In this document: one piece after another, positions 8,182 to 16,738 of the stretch | How the letters are laid out: each line of letters opens with the position of its first letter | Position numbering within the stretch: position 1 is the first letter of the stretch | Source: an uncultured Bacteroidaceae bacterium | Lineage (GTDB): Bacteria > Bacteroidota > Bacteroidia > Bacteroidales > Bacteroidaceae | DNA: 42,714 nucleotides | NCBI GenBank assembly: GCA_905234125.1 | Contig: CAJOGQ010000023.1 | Coordinates: forward strand, 1 to 42,714 | Direction of reading: 5' to 3' | Notes under the pieces: generated by a model | Database searches by the model: none | What the model saw: only the letters and a program-made list of their open reading frames with translations | Told to the model about the DNA's origin: nothing | Program-made: the position numbers and the translations under genes

Positions 8182-9107
8182 TTACATATATTTGTTCCAC
8201 ATTCTTTTTATCTTACAAGCAATCTCTTTGCGAAGCCATTCAGGTTCAAGCACTTCCACATCCTCACCATTCCAGAGCAGTTCCTGCTGGAAGTCATACG
8301 TGGGACGAAGACGATAGGTGAAAATGCTGTATTCCTCATTGCGTTCCCTTTCTTTCTGCGACCCGTGCAGTTTGAGGTCACGGATATAGTTGGCCTGACC
8401 AGCCGACACCTTCAGCTTCACACGCTGAACCTCTATGCTTGAGTCAGAAATGATGCCAAAACAACCTTCAAAATACGCCTCTGCATCCCAGCCCTTGGGC
8501 ATTTTGAACGTCTCTTCCTTCCGCTGCAGCCCCTGGATACGGTCGAGCGCATAAATCCTTGGCCCCTTCTCATGGTAGTAGGAGTAGGTGCTGCGAGCTA
8601 CCATGTACCATCTCTGACGGAAAAGCTTTACACAATACGGTTGCACATCGAAATTGTTTTCCTCGTCCTTCCAATAACTGTGATAAGTCATGTTGATAAC
8701 ACGATTTTCCTTCATGGCCTCAATGATGGGCTGCAGGTAGTCCTGACCAGAAGGCACGTATTCCAAAATAATACGATCTTTGATGCTCTGGCTGTTGGCC
8801 AAGGCATTGCTCACGCAGAACGTGTTGTAGAGCCAGGAGCGCAGGCCGTTCCTGCAGATGTCCTCCTCGTTCTCGATGTAGTAGCGGTACTCGCCCCTGT
8901 TCTCATTGACGATGTTGATGCCAAACATGTCCCAGATGACATAGCGCCAGTTGTCAAACGTGCGCTTGGGAATCTCCAAGCCTCGACTGATGTCCTCATC
9001 GCGAAGCCGTTCAGTTCCTTGAACGAAATCTTTTCAGCGCGATAGATGGTCTCTATCACCCATACATACTTGCTGATCAAGCTTTGTCCTCTATCATTGT
9101 CCACCAT
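8182..9107 (-). pseudogene. WYL-domain regulator, interrupted by a frameshift near residue 30
   Basis: The start is best placed at the ATG at 9105-9107 (MVDNDRGQSLISKYVWVIETIYRAEKISFKELN). Near 9016-9020 the frame is lost, and the second frame resumes as RDEDISRGLEIPKRTFDNWRYVIWDMFGINI and runs to 8182. Inserting GAAC into CTGAACGGCTT (giving GAACGAAC) would restore ELNERLRDEDISRG, so a 4-base slip is the simplest lesion. The downstream part carries the WYL fold (KLFRQRWYMVARSTYSYYHEKGPRIYALDRIQ) and the C-terminal WCX-type region. WYL proteins sense ligands and often regulate defence loci. The truncated second frame could still be made from an internal start at 8979. Confidence 0.8.
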
Positions 9108-9125
9108 ATTCTTTTGATTTTTCTG

Positions 9126-9133
9126 CAAAGGTA
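9126..9133 (-). promoter_or_regulatory. -7 promoter element upstream of the WYL gene
   Basis: Minus-strand TACCTTTG lies about 18 nt upstream of the ATG at 9107. A second, weaker copy (TACCTTCG) is at 9178-9185. No clear -33 TTTG is at the right distance, so assignment is tentative. Confidence 0.5.
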
Positions 9134-9279
9134 CAGCATAGATACGCCAACTTGTGGCAGAGGTTTTGGATTTTTTGCGAAGGTACAAACTTTTCTGATA
9201 ACCACAAAGGATATGAAGAAAAAATAGTAAGTTATCACCAAATAATGGAGGGTTATTGTACGATAAGGGACGCTTATTC

Positions 9280-9489
9280 TATGACAGATGACAGATGACA
9301 GTTTTCTCGTGAGCAGACAAAATAAACGGTAAAGTGCCATAGTGCCAATAGTGCCGTTTGGTAAATTTTTGTGCTCTGTGCGCATTTGGGCAAGACAATT
9401 TGCCTGATTTGGTTGACAGTTTTTGTTCCCTATAAAACTGTCGTCTGTCATCTGTCATACACCAAACGGCACTATTGGCACTATGGCAC
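9280..9489. repeat. Two long interleaved inverted repeats
   Basis: Arm A at 9280-9305 (TATGACAGATGACAG...) is the reverse complement, with one mismatch in 26, of arm A' at 9434-9459. Arm B at 9334-9362 (GTGCCATAGTGCC...) is a perfect 29-base reverse complement of arm B' at 9461-9489. The order A-B-A'-B' is interleaved rather than nested. The remainder of the 9108-9752 gap has no credible gene. Confidence 0.9.
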
Positions 9490-9504
9490 TATACAGGATG
9501 GAGA

Positions 9505-9570
9505 GTTGAGCCGGTACCCCCAAGGCGTTGAGCCAGTAGCTCAAAGGCGTTGAGGCGGTGGCTCGTTCAT
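9505..9570. repeat. 22-bp-pitch repeat array, GTTGAG type (3 units)
   Basis: GTTGAG starts at 9505, 9527 and 9549, an exact 22-bp period. The middle unit contains the 17-base palindrome TTGAGCCAGTAGCTCAA (9528-9544); the third has GAG/CTC arms at the equivalent place (centre 9558); the first is more diverged. Same architecture as the array at 314-397, different sequence. Confidence 0.8.
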
Positions 9571-9589
9571 GGTGGCATGCTGGATAGAA

Positions 9590-9648
9590 AACAACGGCGT
9601 TGTTGGGGGAAAACATCGGTGTGGGAAGCTCAAAACAACGGCGTTGTT
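9590..9648. repeat. 22-bp-pitch palindrome array, AACAACGGCGTTGTT type
   Basis: Identical 15-base near-palindromes AACAACGGCGTTGTT occupy 9590-9604 and 9634-9648, centres 44 bp apart. Midway, at 9612-9626, a degenerate copy (AACATCGGTGTGGGA) keeps the 22-bp pitch. The array ends about 50 bp before the promoter of the pectin gene. Confidence 0.75.
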
Positions 9649-9697
9649 GTAATCAGGGTCTGTCATCTCTTTTTTTGACAAAAAAAATGGGTTTTCC

Positions 9698-9728
9698 TTT
9701 GTAGTTTGCTTATTTATTCGTACCTTTG
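9698..9728 (+). promoter_or_regulatory. Promoter of the exo-rhamnogalacturonan lyase-like gene
   Basis: TTTG (9698-9701), 19-nt spacer, TACCTTTG (9721-9728). The expected start of transcription is a few bases downstream, so the gene must begin at the ATG pair at 9750/9753, not further upstream; AAAGAGG (9741-9747) then serves as ribosome binding site. Confidence 0.85.
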
Positions 9729-9752
9729 CAACGTATTCTGAAAGAGGTCATG

Positions 9753-12695
9753 ATGAAAGGTTTATTGTCCATATTGATGTTGTTGCTGACGGTGGGTCTG
9801 CATGCGCAGGAATGGCGTGTGGAGGCTGAGGATGCCAGTTCTACGGTGACGTGGAAGGATGGCGTGGCAACGATTGTGGCTCCCAAGGGGCTGACGCTGT
9901 GGTGTGAGGAGAAGATGGTGGGGAACACGGTGGTGGAGTATGAGGCACGGATTGTGAAGGACAAGCGTTTCAAGGATGAACAGGGGCAGGTGCGCGTGAG
10001 CGACATGAACTGCTTCTGGATGGCTGACCAATGTGGGGGCTATGGAGGGAAGTTCGTGGAGAATTATGCCTTGCAGACGTACTATGTAGGATATGGAGGG
10101 AATTGGAACACGACGACGAGGTTTCGCAGATATACGGGCGACAAGAGGGGTGTGGACAGCGTAGAATACCGTCCCATCGTGCTGAAGGAGTACACGGACA
10201 AGGCGCACCTGTTGGAGGGCGATAGATGGTACAAGATTCGTTTGGAACAGAAGGATGGGCATGCACGCTACTATGTCGATGGGGAACTGCTGGTGGATTA
10301 TGTTGACCCCAAGCCACTCAGGGAGGGTTATTTCGGCTTCAGAACCACGATGGCTGTGGCGCAGTTGAGGAACTTCAAGTACACATGCTCCAATCCTGAC
10401 GAGGAGCCGATTGTGTTGCGATGGGTGGGTGAGAAAGGCAAGGGTGCCGTCACTTTTGGTGTGCCCTTCGACCCAGGGGAGGTGACCTCGGAGGACTTCA
10501 CGTTGAAGACTGACAAAAACGTGAAATTGGTTTACGATACTTGGCGATTGGCTTCGTGGCCTGACGGAAGTGCGAAATGGCAGGCTTTCACAGCGCTTGT
10601 GCCTGAAGGGACGGACTCTGTGATGCTGACCAAACAGCCCTTCACACGACTTAAAATCGTACCTCCTTATCCTCAACTGGATTTTCCACCTTTCTACGTG
10701 ACGCTGAATGGGCAGACCTGTCCCATCCTCAGCCACGAAGTGGAGGCAAAGGGCACTTTCAGGAAGGTACACAAATACACGGGCAAGAACTTCATCATCC
10801 GCACTTACCAATATGACGGGCGAGATGCTGGCACGAAGGATATGAAACTCGTCCATACGCTCCTTGTGGACAGCGCCCTGAACAAGGAGGGACTGCACGA
10901 ACTCAGCATCCACTTCAAGGTGCCTGTGCAGGGAGAGAAGTATGAGCGATTCGTGACCTTTGGCGACCAGAAGATGGAGGTGCAGCCCCTGATTGCACGT
11001 CGTCCCATCGACCTGCAGCGCATGGATCCCACCACCCAATCGATGTTGAAGAACATTGCCCAATGGGATGATTTCCGGCTCTCGCAACTCTCGCCCAACG
11101 GGTTCAGCATTCGCAAACGAGCCACGCATGAGTCGCCTTGGATTGGCACCATCGAGGGACAACGGTCAGAGGGAATGGTGACGTTGCAGACGCCCTCCCC
11201 TATCTCCTTCAGGCTGAAAGACTTCTGGCAGTCGTACCCCTCCACGATTCTCGTGAGTGGAATGAGAAGCGACACAGCCACCGTGAGCATCAGCCTCTAC
11301 TCGCCAGAGGCAGAACCCTACTCGTTTGAACACTACGACACCATCGCCCACACGCTCGAAGCCTCCTACGAGGATGTGCAACCAGGCATGAGCACGGCTT
11401 GGGGCATCGGCAGAACAAGCACCATCCTCATCAACACGAAGGATGAATACCACCTCGCCTGCACCCCTGAGTACCTGCACAGGAAACGTGCCTTCGGCAT
11501 CTGGAGCCTGCCCACGATGGAGACGGAGCAAGACAGCCTCATCGAGAGTAAGTTGCAGGAAATCATGCAGTTCTATCAGACGGAGATAGAGAGGAACGGC
11601 TGGTACGGATTCTTCAACTATGGCGACGTGATGCATGCCTACGATGCCTCAAGAGACGAGTGGCGATATGACGTGGGAGGCTTCGCTTGGGACAACACGG
11701 AACTGGGCACACCAGCCATGTTGTGGTATCAGTTCCTGAGAACAGGCGACAAGGATGTGTGGCGAATGGCTGAGGCGATGACAAGGCATTGCAGCGAGGT
11801 GGACACCTACCACATGGGGCCTCATGCAGGCTTGGGAACGAGGCACAACGTGCTCCATTGGGGATGTGGGGCGAAGGAAGCCAGAGTGAGCGAAGCCTGG
11901 TGGAACAGGTTCTACTATTACTTGACGGCAGATGAGCGAGTGGGCGAGATTATGAAGGAGGTGGCTCGTGCTGACACATTATTATATACGTTAGATCCGA
12001 TGCGGTTGGCACAGCCACGAAGCATGTACCCTTGCTCTGCGCCTGCAAGGTTGAGGATAGGGCCAGACTGGATGGCGTATGCTGGAAACTGGATGACGGA
12101 GTGGGAAAGGCGGGAGGTTGGTTGCGACTCAGTCGCAACAGACGGGACGAAGGGGGAAACAGAGAGAGCGAAGGGGGGAACAGAGGGGACGAAGGGAAGC
12201 CCATACCTGCGGTTGTTGAGGGCTGGGATGACGTCCATTGCTGGGCTGCCGAATCAGTTCTTCCAGGGGCCACAGGCTTTGGGGTATGACCCTGCGACGG
12301 GCATCATCAGCAGCGATCAGCCTAACCTGCGCGACACTAACCACCTGATGACCATCATGGGAGGCTTCGAACTGCTCAACGAGATGGAGGCGATGATTGA
12401 CCACCCTGCGTTCTTCCAGGCTTGGCTCGACCATAATCGACAATACAAGAAGATGGCTTTTGAAATCAGGAGGAACAGGTTCCTCATCCCTCGACTCACA
12501 GCATACGCAGGATGGCGACTGGGCGACGAAACGCTAAAAAAGGAGGCTTGGGACGACCTGCTCCATCACTTGCCCCTCACCAACAAGCAAGTCATCTGGA
12601 CGAACGACTGTGCCACCTGGACACTCGACGCCATCTTCCTCAAAGAAACCATCAGCCCATGCGCTGAACGAATCACAAATTCAGACAAACAATGA
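9753..12695 (+). CDS. Secreted exo-rhamnogalacturonan lyase-like protein (DUF6250 + PcRGLX/YetA-like)
   Basis: About 980 residues from ATG 9753 (9750 is an alternative). A signal peptide (MKGLLSILMLLLTVGLHAQ) is followed by a laminin-like DUF6250-type domain (to about residue 205, with DMNCFWMAD and GYFGFRTTMAVAQLRNF). A RIFT-barrel/beta-sandwich region then begins IVLRWVGEKGKGAVTFGVPFD, and an alpha/alpha-toroid C-terminal part follows (WYGFFNYGDVMHAYD, GGFAWDNTELG). This order matches the PcRGLX/YetA-like family, whose fungal founder is an exo-acting rhamnogalacturonan lyase. The start codon of the GH105 gene overlaps its stop, consistent with one pectin pathway. Near 12147-12200 an in-frame repeat with 21-bp period encodes TKGETER/AKGGTEG/TKGS. 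Function is by family resemblance only. Confidence 0.75.
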   Translation: MKGLLSILMLLLTVGLHAQEWRVEAEDASSTVTWKDGVATIVAPKGLTLWCEEKMVGNTVVEYEARIVKDKRFKDEQGQVRVSDMNCFWMADQCGGYGGKFVENYALQTYYVGYGGNWNTTTRFRRYTGDKRGVDSVEYRPIVLKEYTDKAHLLEGDRWYKIRLEQKDGHARYYVDGELLVDYVDPKPLREGYFGFRTTMAVAQLRNFKYTCSNPDEEPIVLRWVGEKGKGAVTFGVPFDPGEVTSEDFTLKTDKNVKLVYDTWRLASWPDGSAKWQAFTALVPEGTDSVMLTKQPFTRLKIVPPYPQLDFPPFYVTLNGQTCPILSHEVEAKGTFRKVHKYTGKNFIIRTYQYDGRDAGTKDMKLVHTLLVDSALNKEGLHELSIHFKVPVQGEKYERFVTFGDQKMEVQPLIARRPIDLQRMDPTTQSMLKNIAQWDDFRLSQLSPNGFSIRKRATHESPWIGTIEGQRSEGMVTLQTPSPISFRLKDFWQSYPSTILVSGMRSDTATVSISLYSPEAEPYSFEHYDTIAHTLEASYEDVQPGMSTAWGIGRTSTILINTKDEYHLACTPEYLHRKRAFGIWSLPTMETEQDSLIESKLQEIMQFYQTEIERNGWYGFFNYGDVMHAYDASRDEWRYDVGGFAWDNTELGTPAMLWYQFLRTGDKDVWRMAEAMTRHCSEVDTYHMGPHAGLGTRHNVLHWGCGAKEARVSEAWWNRFYYYLTADERVGEIMKEVARADTLLYTLDPMRLAQPRSMYPCSAPARLRIGPDWMAYAGNWMTEWERREVGCDSVATDGTKGETERAKGGTEGTKGSPYLRLLRAGMTSIAGLPNQFFQGPQALGYDPATGIISSDQPNLRDTNHLMTIMGGFELLNEMEAMIDHPAFFQAWLDHNRQYKKMAFEIRRNRFLIPRLTAYAGWRLGDETLKKEAWDDLLHHLPLTNKQVIWTNDCATWTLDAIFLKETISPCAERITNSDKQ

Positions 12696-14050
12696 AGAAA
12701 GCACTTTTCCAACCATCCCAAGGGTGGATGATCAGATTTTGCACCTTGAGTTTTTCACTTCTCACCTTATGCGCCCAAGCACAAGAGGTGCAGAACGATG
12801 CCACTGCCCCACTCCATCTGATGAAACCTGCCTACAAGATTCCGTATGGCGTGCCCTCAGCAGAGGACGTGAAGGCCACGATGGACAGGGTGAAGAACTA
12901 CCTCGAAGCAACCACGTTCACAGAACTGGACGAGACGGGCAAGATGCTCAAGAGAGGCACCTTCAGACTGACCTCCTACGAATGGGGCGTGACCTATTCG
13001 GCCATGCTTCGAGCAGGAGAACTGACGGGCGACGCCTCCTACACAAAATATGCCATCGACAGGATGACTTTCTTGGCCAAGATGGCTCCTGCCTTCAAGG
13101 CCCGGCTCGACCAGGGTGAGGACATTGACCCCCTGATGCGACAAGTGGTGAAACCAGAAGCGCTGGACGATGCTGGAGCGATTTGTTCTGCGATGTTGAA
13201 AGCGCAAAAGCAGAGCGTCCCATCTGGCATGTTAGATCAACAGATTGAGACTTACTACGACTTCATTGCCAACAAGCAATATCGCTACAAGGATGGGATG
13301 TTTGCCAGATTGCGACCCGTCAAGAACACGATTTGGCTCGACGACATGTTCATGGGCATTCCTGCTTTGGCATTGCATGGCGACTTCGACAAGGCCACAC
13401 GTCAGTTCAAGCTCTTCCACGACAAGATGTGGGTGGCTGAGAAGAAACTCTATCGGCACGGATGGGTGGAGACACCCTCGATGGGCAAGCAAACAGAGGG
13501 AAGCTATCGTCCTTCGTTCTTCTGGGGAAGAGCCAACGGATGGGCACTCTTGACGGCTTGCGAACTCTTGGACGTAAAGGAATCAGCCCTCATCATGAAC
13601 TACTTCAAGGAGCACTTGGCTGGCCTGTTGCCTCTCCAGCATCACGATGGGGCTTGGCATCAGTTGCTCGACCGTCCTGACACTTATTTGGAGACTTCCT
13701 GCACAGCCATTTATTGCTACTGCCTCGCCCACGCCATCAACAAGGGATGGCTCGATGCAGAGAACTATGGTGCACAGGCCATTCTTGCCTGGAACTACAT
13801 CAACGCCCATGTGAACGCCCAAGGGCAGGTGGAAGGCACTTGTGTAGGTACTGGACTTGCGTTCGACCCTGCCTTCTATGCCTATCGCCCTGTCAACAAC
13901 TTCGCTGCTCACGGCTATGGTCCCCTCATCTGGGCTGGCGCTGAAATCTATCAATTGGTGAAAACCCACCACATCAAACACAACGACTCTGCCATCCACT
14001 TCTATCCAGAAGACCCACAGACAGACGAGCCCATCTTCTACGTGAAGTGA
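12692..14050 (+). CDS. GH105/GH88-family unsaturated rhamnogalacturonyl hydrolase
   Basis: A 452-residue protein with signal peptide (cleavage near AQAQE) and the (alpha/alpha)6-barrel landmarks of GH105: RGTFRLTSYEWGVTYSAML, NTIWLDDMFMGIPALA with the DD pair expected to hold the catalytic aspartate, and SFFWGRANGWALL. GH105 enzymes hydrate the delta-4,5-unsaturated galacturonyl end left by pectin lyases. It overlaps the upstream lyase-like gene by 4 nt (ATGA), which suggests translational coupling, and together they would cut and clear rhamnogalacturonan. The secreted form would act in the periplasm or on the surface. Confidence 0.88.
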   Translation: MKKALFQPSQGWMIRFCTLSFSLLTLCAQAQEVQNDATAPLHLMKPAYKIPYGVPSAEDVKATMDRVKNYLEATTFTELDETGKMLKRGTFRLTSYEWGVTYSAMLRAGELTGDASYTKYAIDRMTFLAKMAPAFKARLDQGEDIDPLMRQVVKPEALDDAGAICSAMLKAQKQSVPSGMLDQQIETYYDFIANKQYRYKDGMFARLRPVKNTIWLDDMFMGIPALALHGDFDKATRQFKLFHDKMWVAEKKLYRHGWVETPSMGKQTEGSYRPSFFWGRANGWALLTACELLDVKESALIMNYFKEHLAGLLPLQHHDGAWHQLLDRPDTYLETSCTAIYCYCLAHAINKGWLDAENYGAQAILAWNYINAHVNAQGQVEGTCVGTGLAFDPAFYAYRPVNNFAAHGYGPLIWAGAEIYQLVKTHHIKHNDSAIHFYPEDPQTDEPIFYVK

Positions 14051-14191
14051 GGACGCCCATTTTTGTTCTATTGGGACACAAAAGTACAGGAGAATCTCGG
14101 ATTGCCCCCCTCAAAATTATCCTAAAGGTCGAATTCGTTACTCTTTTTTGAGTTTAGATGTTATTATTTATTAAATATGAGCGCCGTAAGG

Positions 14192-14222
14192 TTGTCCAAA
14201 CCAAGAATAATGCGTACCTTTG
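14192..14222 (+). promoter_or_regulatory. Promoter of the RND efflux operon
   Basis: TTG (14192-14194), 20-nt spacer, TACCTTTG (14215-14222), about 38 nt upstream of the TolC-like gene start. No operator-like palindrome was noticed next to it. Confidence 0.8.
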
Positions 14223-14260
14223 CACTCGTTTTTAAGGTAAAGAATTAAGAAAAGAAGTTA

Positions 14261-15619
14261 ATGTCAGTAAAAATGAAAGGCAAAAAAATTGGAATGGGTC
14301 TCGGCATGCTCTTGTCGAGTACGTTGAGCATGGGGGCTCAGGAGATGGATGGTGCTTCGGCTGGCACGATGAATCTGACGCTGGAGAAGGCGATTGAGAT
14401 TGCATTGGCAGAGAACCCCACCATCCATGTGGCCGATAAGGAGATAGAACTGAAGAAGCTTGCAGACACGGAAGCATGGCAGAATCTGCTGCCAACGGTG
14501 GATGCAACGCTTTCTCTGACGGACAATATCCTCGTGGCGGAAATGGTGACGGGAATGGGTAAATTCAAGATGGGTGTGGATGGAACACTCACCGCCATTG
14601 GTGCCGCCTCACTCAATCTGCCTGTGTTTGCGCCAGCTGTGTATCAGAACATGAAGTTGACCAAGCAGGACATCCTGCTGGCTCAGGAGAAGTCGCGTGG
14701 CAGTCGATTAGACCTGATCAATCAGGTGACGAAGGCCTACTACGGTGCCCTGTTGTCGAGCGACAGCTATGAGGTGATGAAGAAGAGCCACAACGTGGCA
14801 CAACAGAATTATGAAGTGGTGAACGAGAAGTTCAAGGTGGGCAGAGTGAGCGAATACGACAAGATCAGCGCTGAGGTGCAGGCCAGAAACACGAACGCCG
14901 CAATGATCAGCGCGCAGACGGGCAAGACCTTGGCACTCTTGCAGTTGAAGGTGCTGATGGGCGTGACTGCCAATGTGGACATCGCCATTGATGACTCGCT
15001 GAAAGCCTACGAGAGCAAATTGACGTTGGCAGATGCAGAGATGGCGACAGAAGAACTGAGCAACAACTCGTCGCTCCGTCAGTTAGACCAGAACATGACC
15101 CTGCTGGAACGCAGTCAGAAGATACTTCGCACCAACTTCATGCCAACGGTGGCTTTGCAGTTGACAGGCCAGTATCAGAGTTATGCGAACAACAACTGGA
15201 ATGTGTTTGGCTACAGCTTCTCACCCAGTTCCACCCTTTCGATTGCTGTGAGTGTGCCCATCTTCCATGCCACCACCTGGACGAAGCTGAAGAGCAACAA
15301 GGTGCAGATTGCGCAGTTGGAAGACACGCGCCTCAACGCACGTCGTCAGTTGTCGTTGGCCGCTGAAAGCTACAAGCAGAACATGGCCAGCACGATGGCA
15401 CAGGTGGAGAGCAATTCAGAGGCCGTGAAGCAGGCTGAGAAGGCTGTGATGATTGCCGAAAAGCGTTATGAGATAGGAGGTGGAACCATCCTCGAACTGA
15501 ACCAAAGCGAGATAGCACAGACGCAGGCCGAACTGACATACGTGCAGAGCATCTATAATTACCTAACCAACAAGGCCGACCTCGACTACACGTTGGGACG
15601 TGAAACTTATCTGAAATAA
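14261..15619 (+). CDS. TolC family outer-membrane efflux channel
   Basis: 452 residues, with a signal peptide ending near MGAQ and the two repeated TolC half-domains: LTLEKAIEIALAENPTIHVADKEIELKK at the start and a long alpha-helical C-terminal half ending GGTILELNQSEIAQTQAELTYVQSIYNYLTNKADLDYTLG. Trimers form the outer-membrane duct of tripartite efflux pumps. It is 9 nt upstream of the membrane-fusion gene and 1.1 kb upstream of the RND permease gene, in the usual Bacteroidetes order for a complete pump. An internal ATG at 14273 is an alternative start. Confidence 0.93.
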   Translation: MSVKMKGKKIGMGLGMLLSSTLSMGAQEMDGASAGTMNLTLEKAIEIALAENPTIHVADKEIELKKLADTEAWQNLLPTVDATLSLTDNILVAEMVTGMGKFKMGVDGTLTAIGAASLNLPVFAPAVYQNMKLTKQDILLAQEKSRGSRLDLINQVTKAYYGALLSSDSYEVMKKSHNVAQQNYEVVNEKFKVGRVSEYDKISAEVQARNTNAAMISAQTGKTLALLQLKVLMGVTANVDIAIDDSLKAYESKLTLADAEMATEELSNNSSLRQLDQNMTLLERSQKILRTNFMPTVALQLTGQYQSYANNNWNVFGYSFSPSSTLSIAVSVPIFHATTWTKLKSNKVQIAQLEDTRLNARRQLSLAAESYKQNMASTMAQVESNSEAVKQAEKAVMIAEKRYEIGGGTILELNQSEIAQTQAELTYVQSIYNYLTNKADLDYTLGRETYLK

Positions 15620-15628
15620 AGAAGAGAT

Positions 15629-16639
15629 ATGAAATACATCAAGACATTATCATTGGTGGCTCTTGCAATGCTGGCTGTAGCTTGCAAGAACGACGACAAG
15701 GCTGCAACCACCCAGCAACAGAAAGTGCAGGTGAAAATTGCCAAAGTGACAAGCGAGGACATCCCACAGACAGAAACGTACACGGCTACAGTGGAGAGCG
15801 ACTTGAAGAACAACATCGCCCCCAACACGCCTTACCGTATCGAGAAGATTTATGTGGATGTGGGCGACCCTGTGCGCAAGGGACAGGTGCTCGTGCAGTT
15901 GGATGCCAGCAACCTTCAGCAACTGAAACTCCAGTTGGAGAATCAGAAAATTGAGTTCAATCGCACAGCCCAACTCTATCAAGTAGGTGGTGCCAGCAAA
16001 GCTGAATACGACAACGCCAAGTTGCAGTTGGACGTCTTCTCCACACAGCTGAAGCAACTGATGGAGAACACGCAGTTGGTGGCTCCCATCAATGGTGTGG
16101 TGACCGTTCGTAACTACGACAATGGCGATATGTACAGCAATGAGAAACCCATCTTGACCATCGAGCAGACCAACCCTGTGAAGGTGATGGTGAACATCTC
16201 TGAGGTGTATTACAAGGATATATACAAGGGCATGCCCATCGACATTCAGCTGGATGCCTACGGCGACGAGACCTTCTATGGCAAAGTGACGATTGTTTAT
16301 CCAACGATTGATTTGGATACGCACACATTCCCTGTAGAAGTGATCATCAACAATGCTGACCAGCGTGTGCGTCCAGGCATGTTTGCACGTGCCACTGTGA
16401 ATTTCGGCAGCAAGAACCACGTGCTCGTTCCTGACGAGGCATTGGTGAAGCAGATTGGTGCAGGCGACCGCTATGTGTATGTGTACAAAGACGGCAAGGT
16501 GTCCTACAACAAGGTGCATCTGGGCAAGCACATCGGCACGAAATATGAGATTCTGGACGGTGTGAACTCTGGCGACGAAGTGGTCATTGCAGGTCAGAGC
16601 CGTCTGGCGAATGGCAAGGAAGTGGAAGTGGTGAAATAA
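15629..16639 (+). CDS. RND efflux periplasmic adaptor (membrane fusion) lipoprotein
   Basis: 336 residues with a lipobox (MLAVAC, Cys about residue 19), so predicted to be anchored to the inner membrane. The barrel-sandwich (biotinyl-like) hybrid motif is clear: YRIEKIYVDVGDPVRKGQVLVQLD, followed by a coiled-coil hairpin, LVAPINGVV, and beta-barrel residues INNADQRVRPGMFARATV. This is the HlyD/AcrA-type adaptor linking the permease to the TolC channel. The next gene follows after about 100 nt containing an inverted repeat at 16657-16720. Confidence 0.93.
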   Translation: MKYIKTLSLVALAMLAVACKNDDKAATTQQQKVQVKIAKVTSEDIPQTETYTATVESDLKNNIAPNTPYRIEKIYVDVGDPVRKGQVLVQLDASNLQQLKLQLENQKIEFNRTAQLYQVGGASKAEYDNAKLQLDVFSTQLKQLMENTQLVAPINGVVTVRNYDNGDMYSNEKPILTIEQTNPVKVMVNISEVYYKDIYKGMPIDIQLDAYGDETFYGKVTIVYPTIDLDTHTFPVEVIINNADQRVRPGMFARATVNFGSKNHVLVPDEALVKQIGAGDRYVYVYKDGKVSYNKVHLGKHIGTKYEILDGVNSGDEVVIAGQSRLANGKEVEVVK

Positions 16640-16656
16640 GCATAATGTAAAATGGC

Positions 16657-16720
16657 AAATGTTAAATGTAAATGGAGGCAATGTACGTAAACAGCAAGGA
16701 TATTTCACATTTAACATTTA
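16657..16720. repeat. Inverted repeat between adaptor and permease genes
   Basis: AAATGTTAAATGT (16657-16669) pairs perfectly with ACATTTAACATTT (16707-16719) around a 37-nt loop; the right arm continues as a second partial copy. AT-rich hairpin in the 99-nt intergenic gap of the efflux operon; it could attenuate or stabilise the transcript, which is an inference. Confidence 0.7.
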
Positions 16721-16738
16721 ACATTATTAATTAAATAT

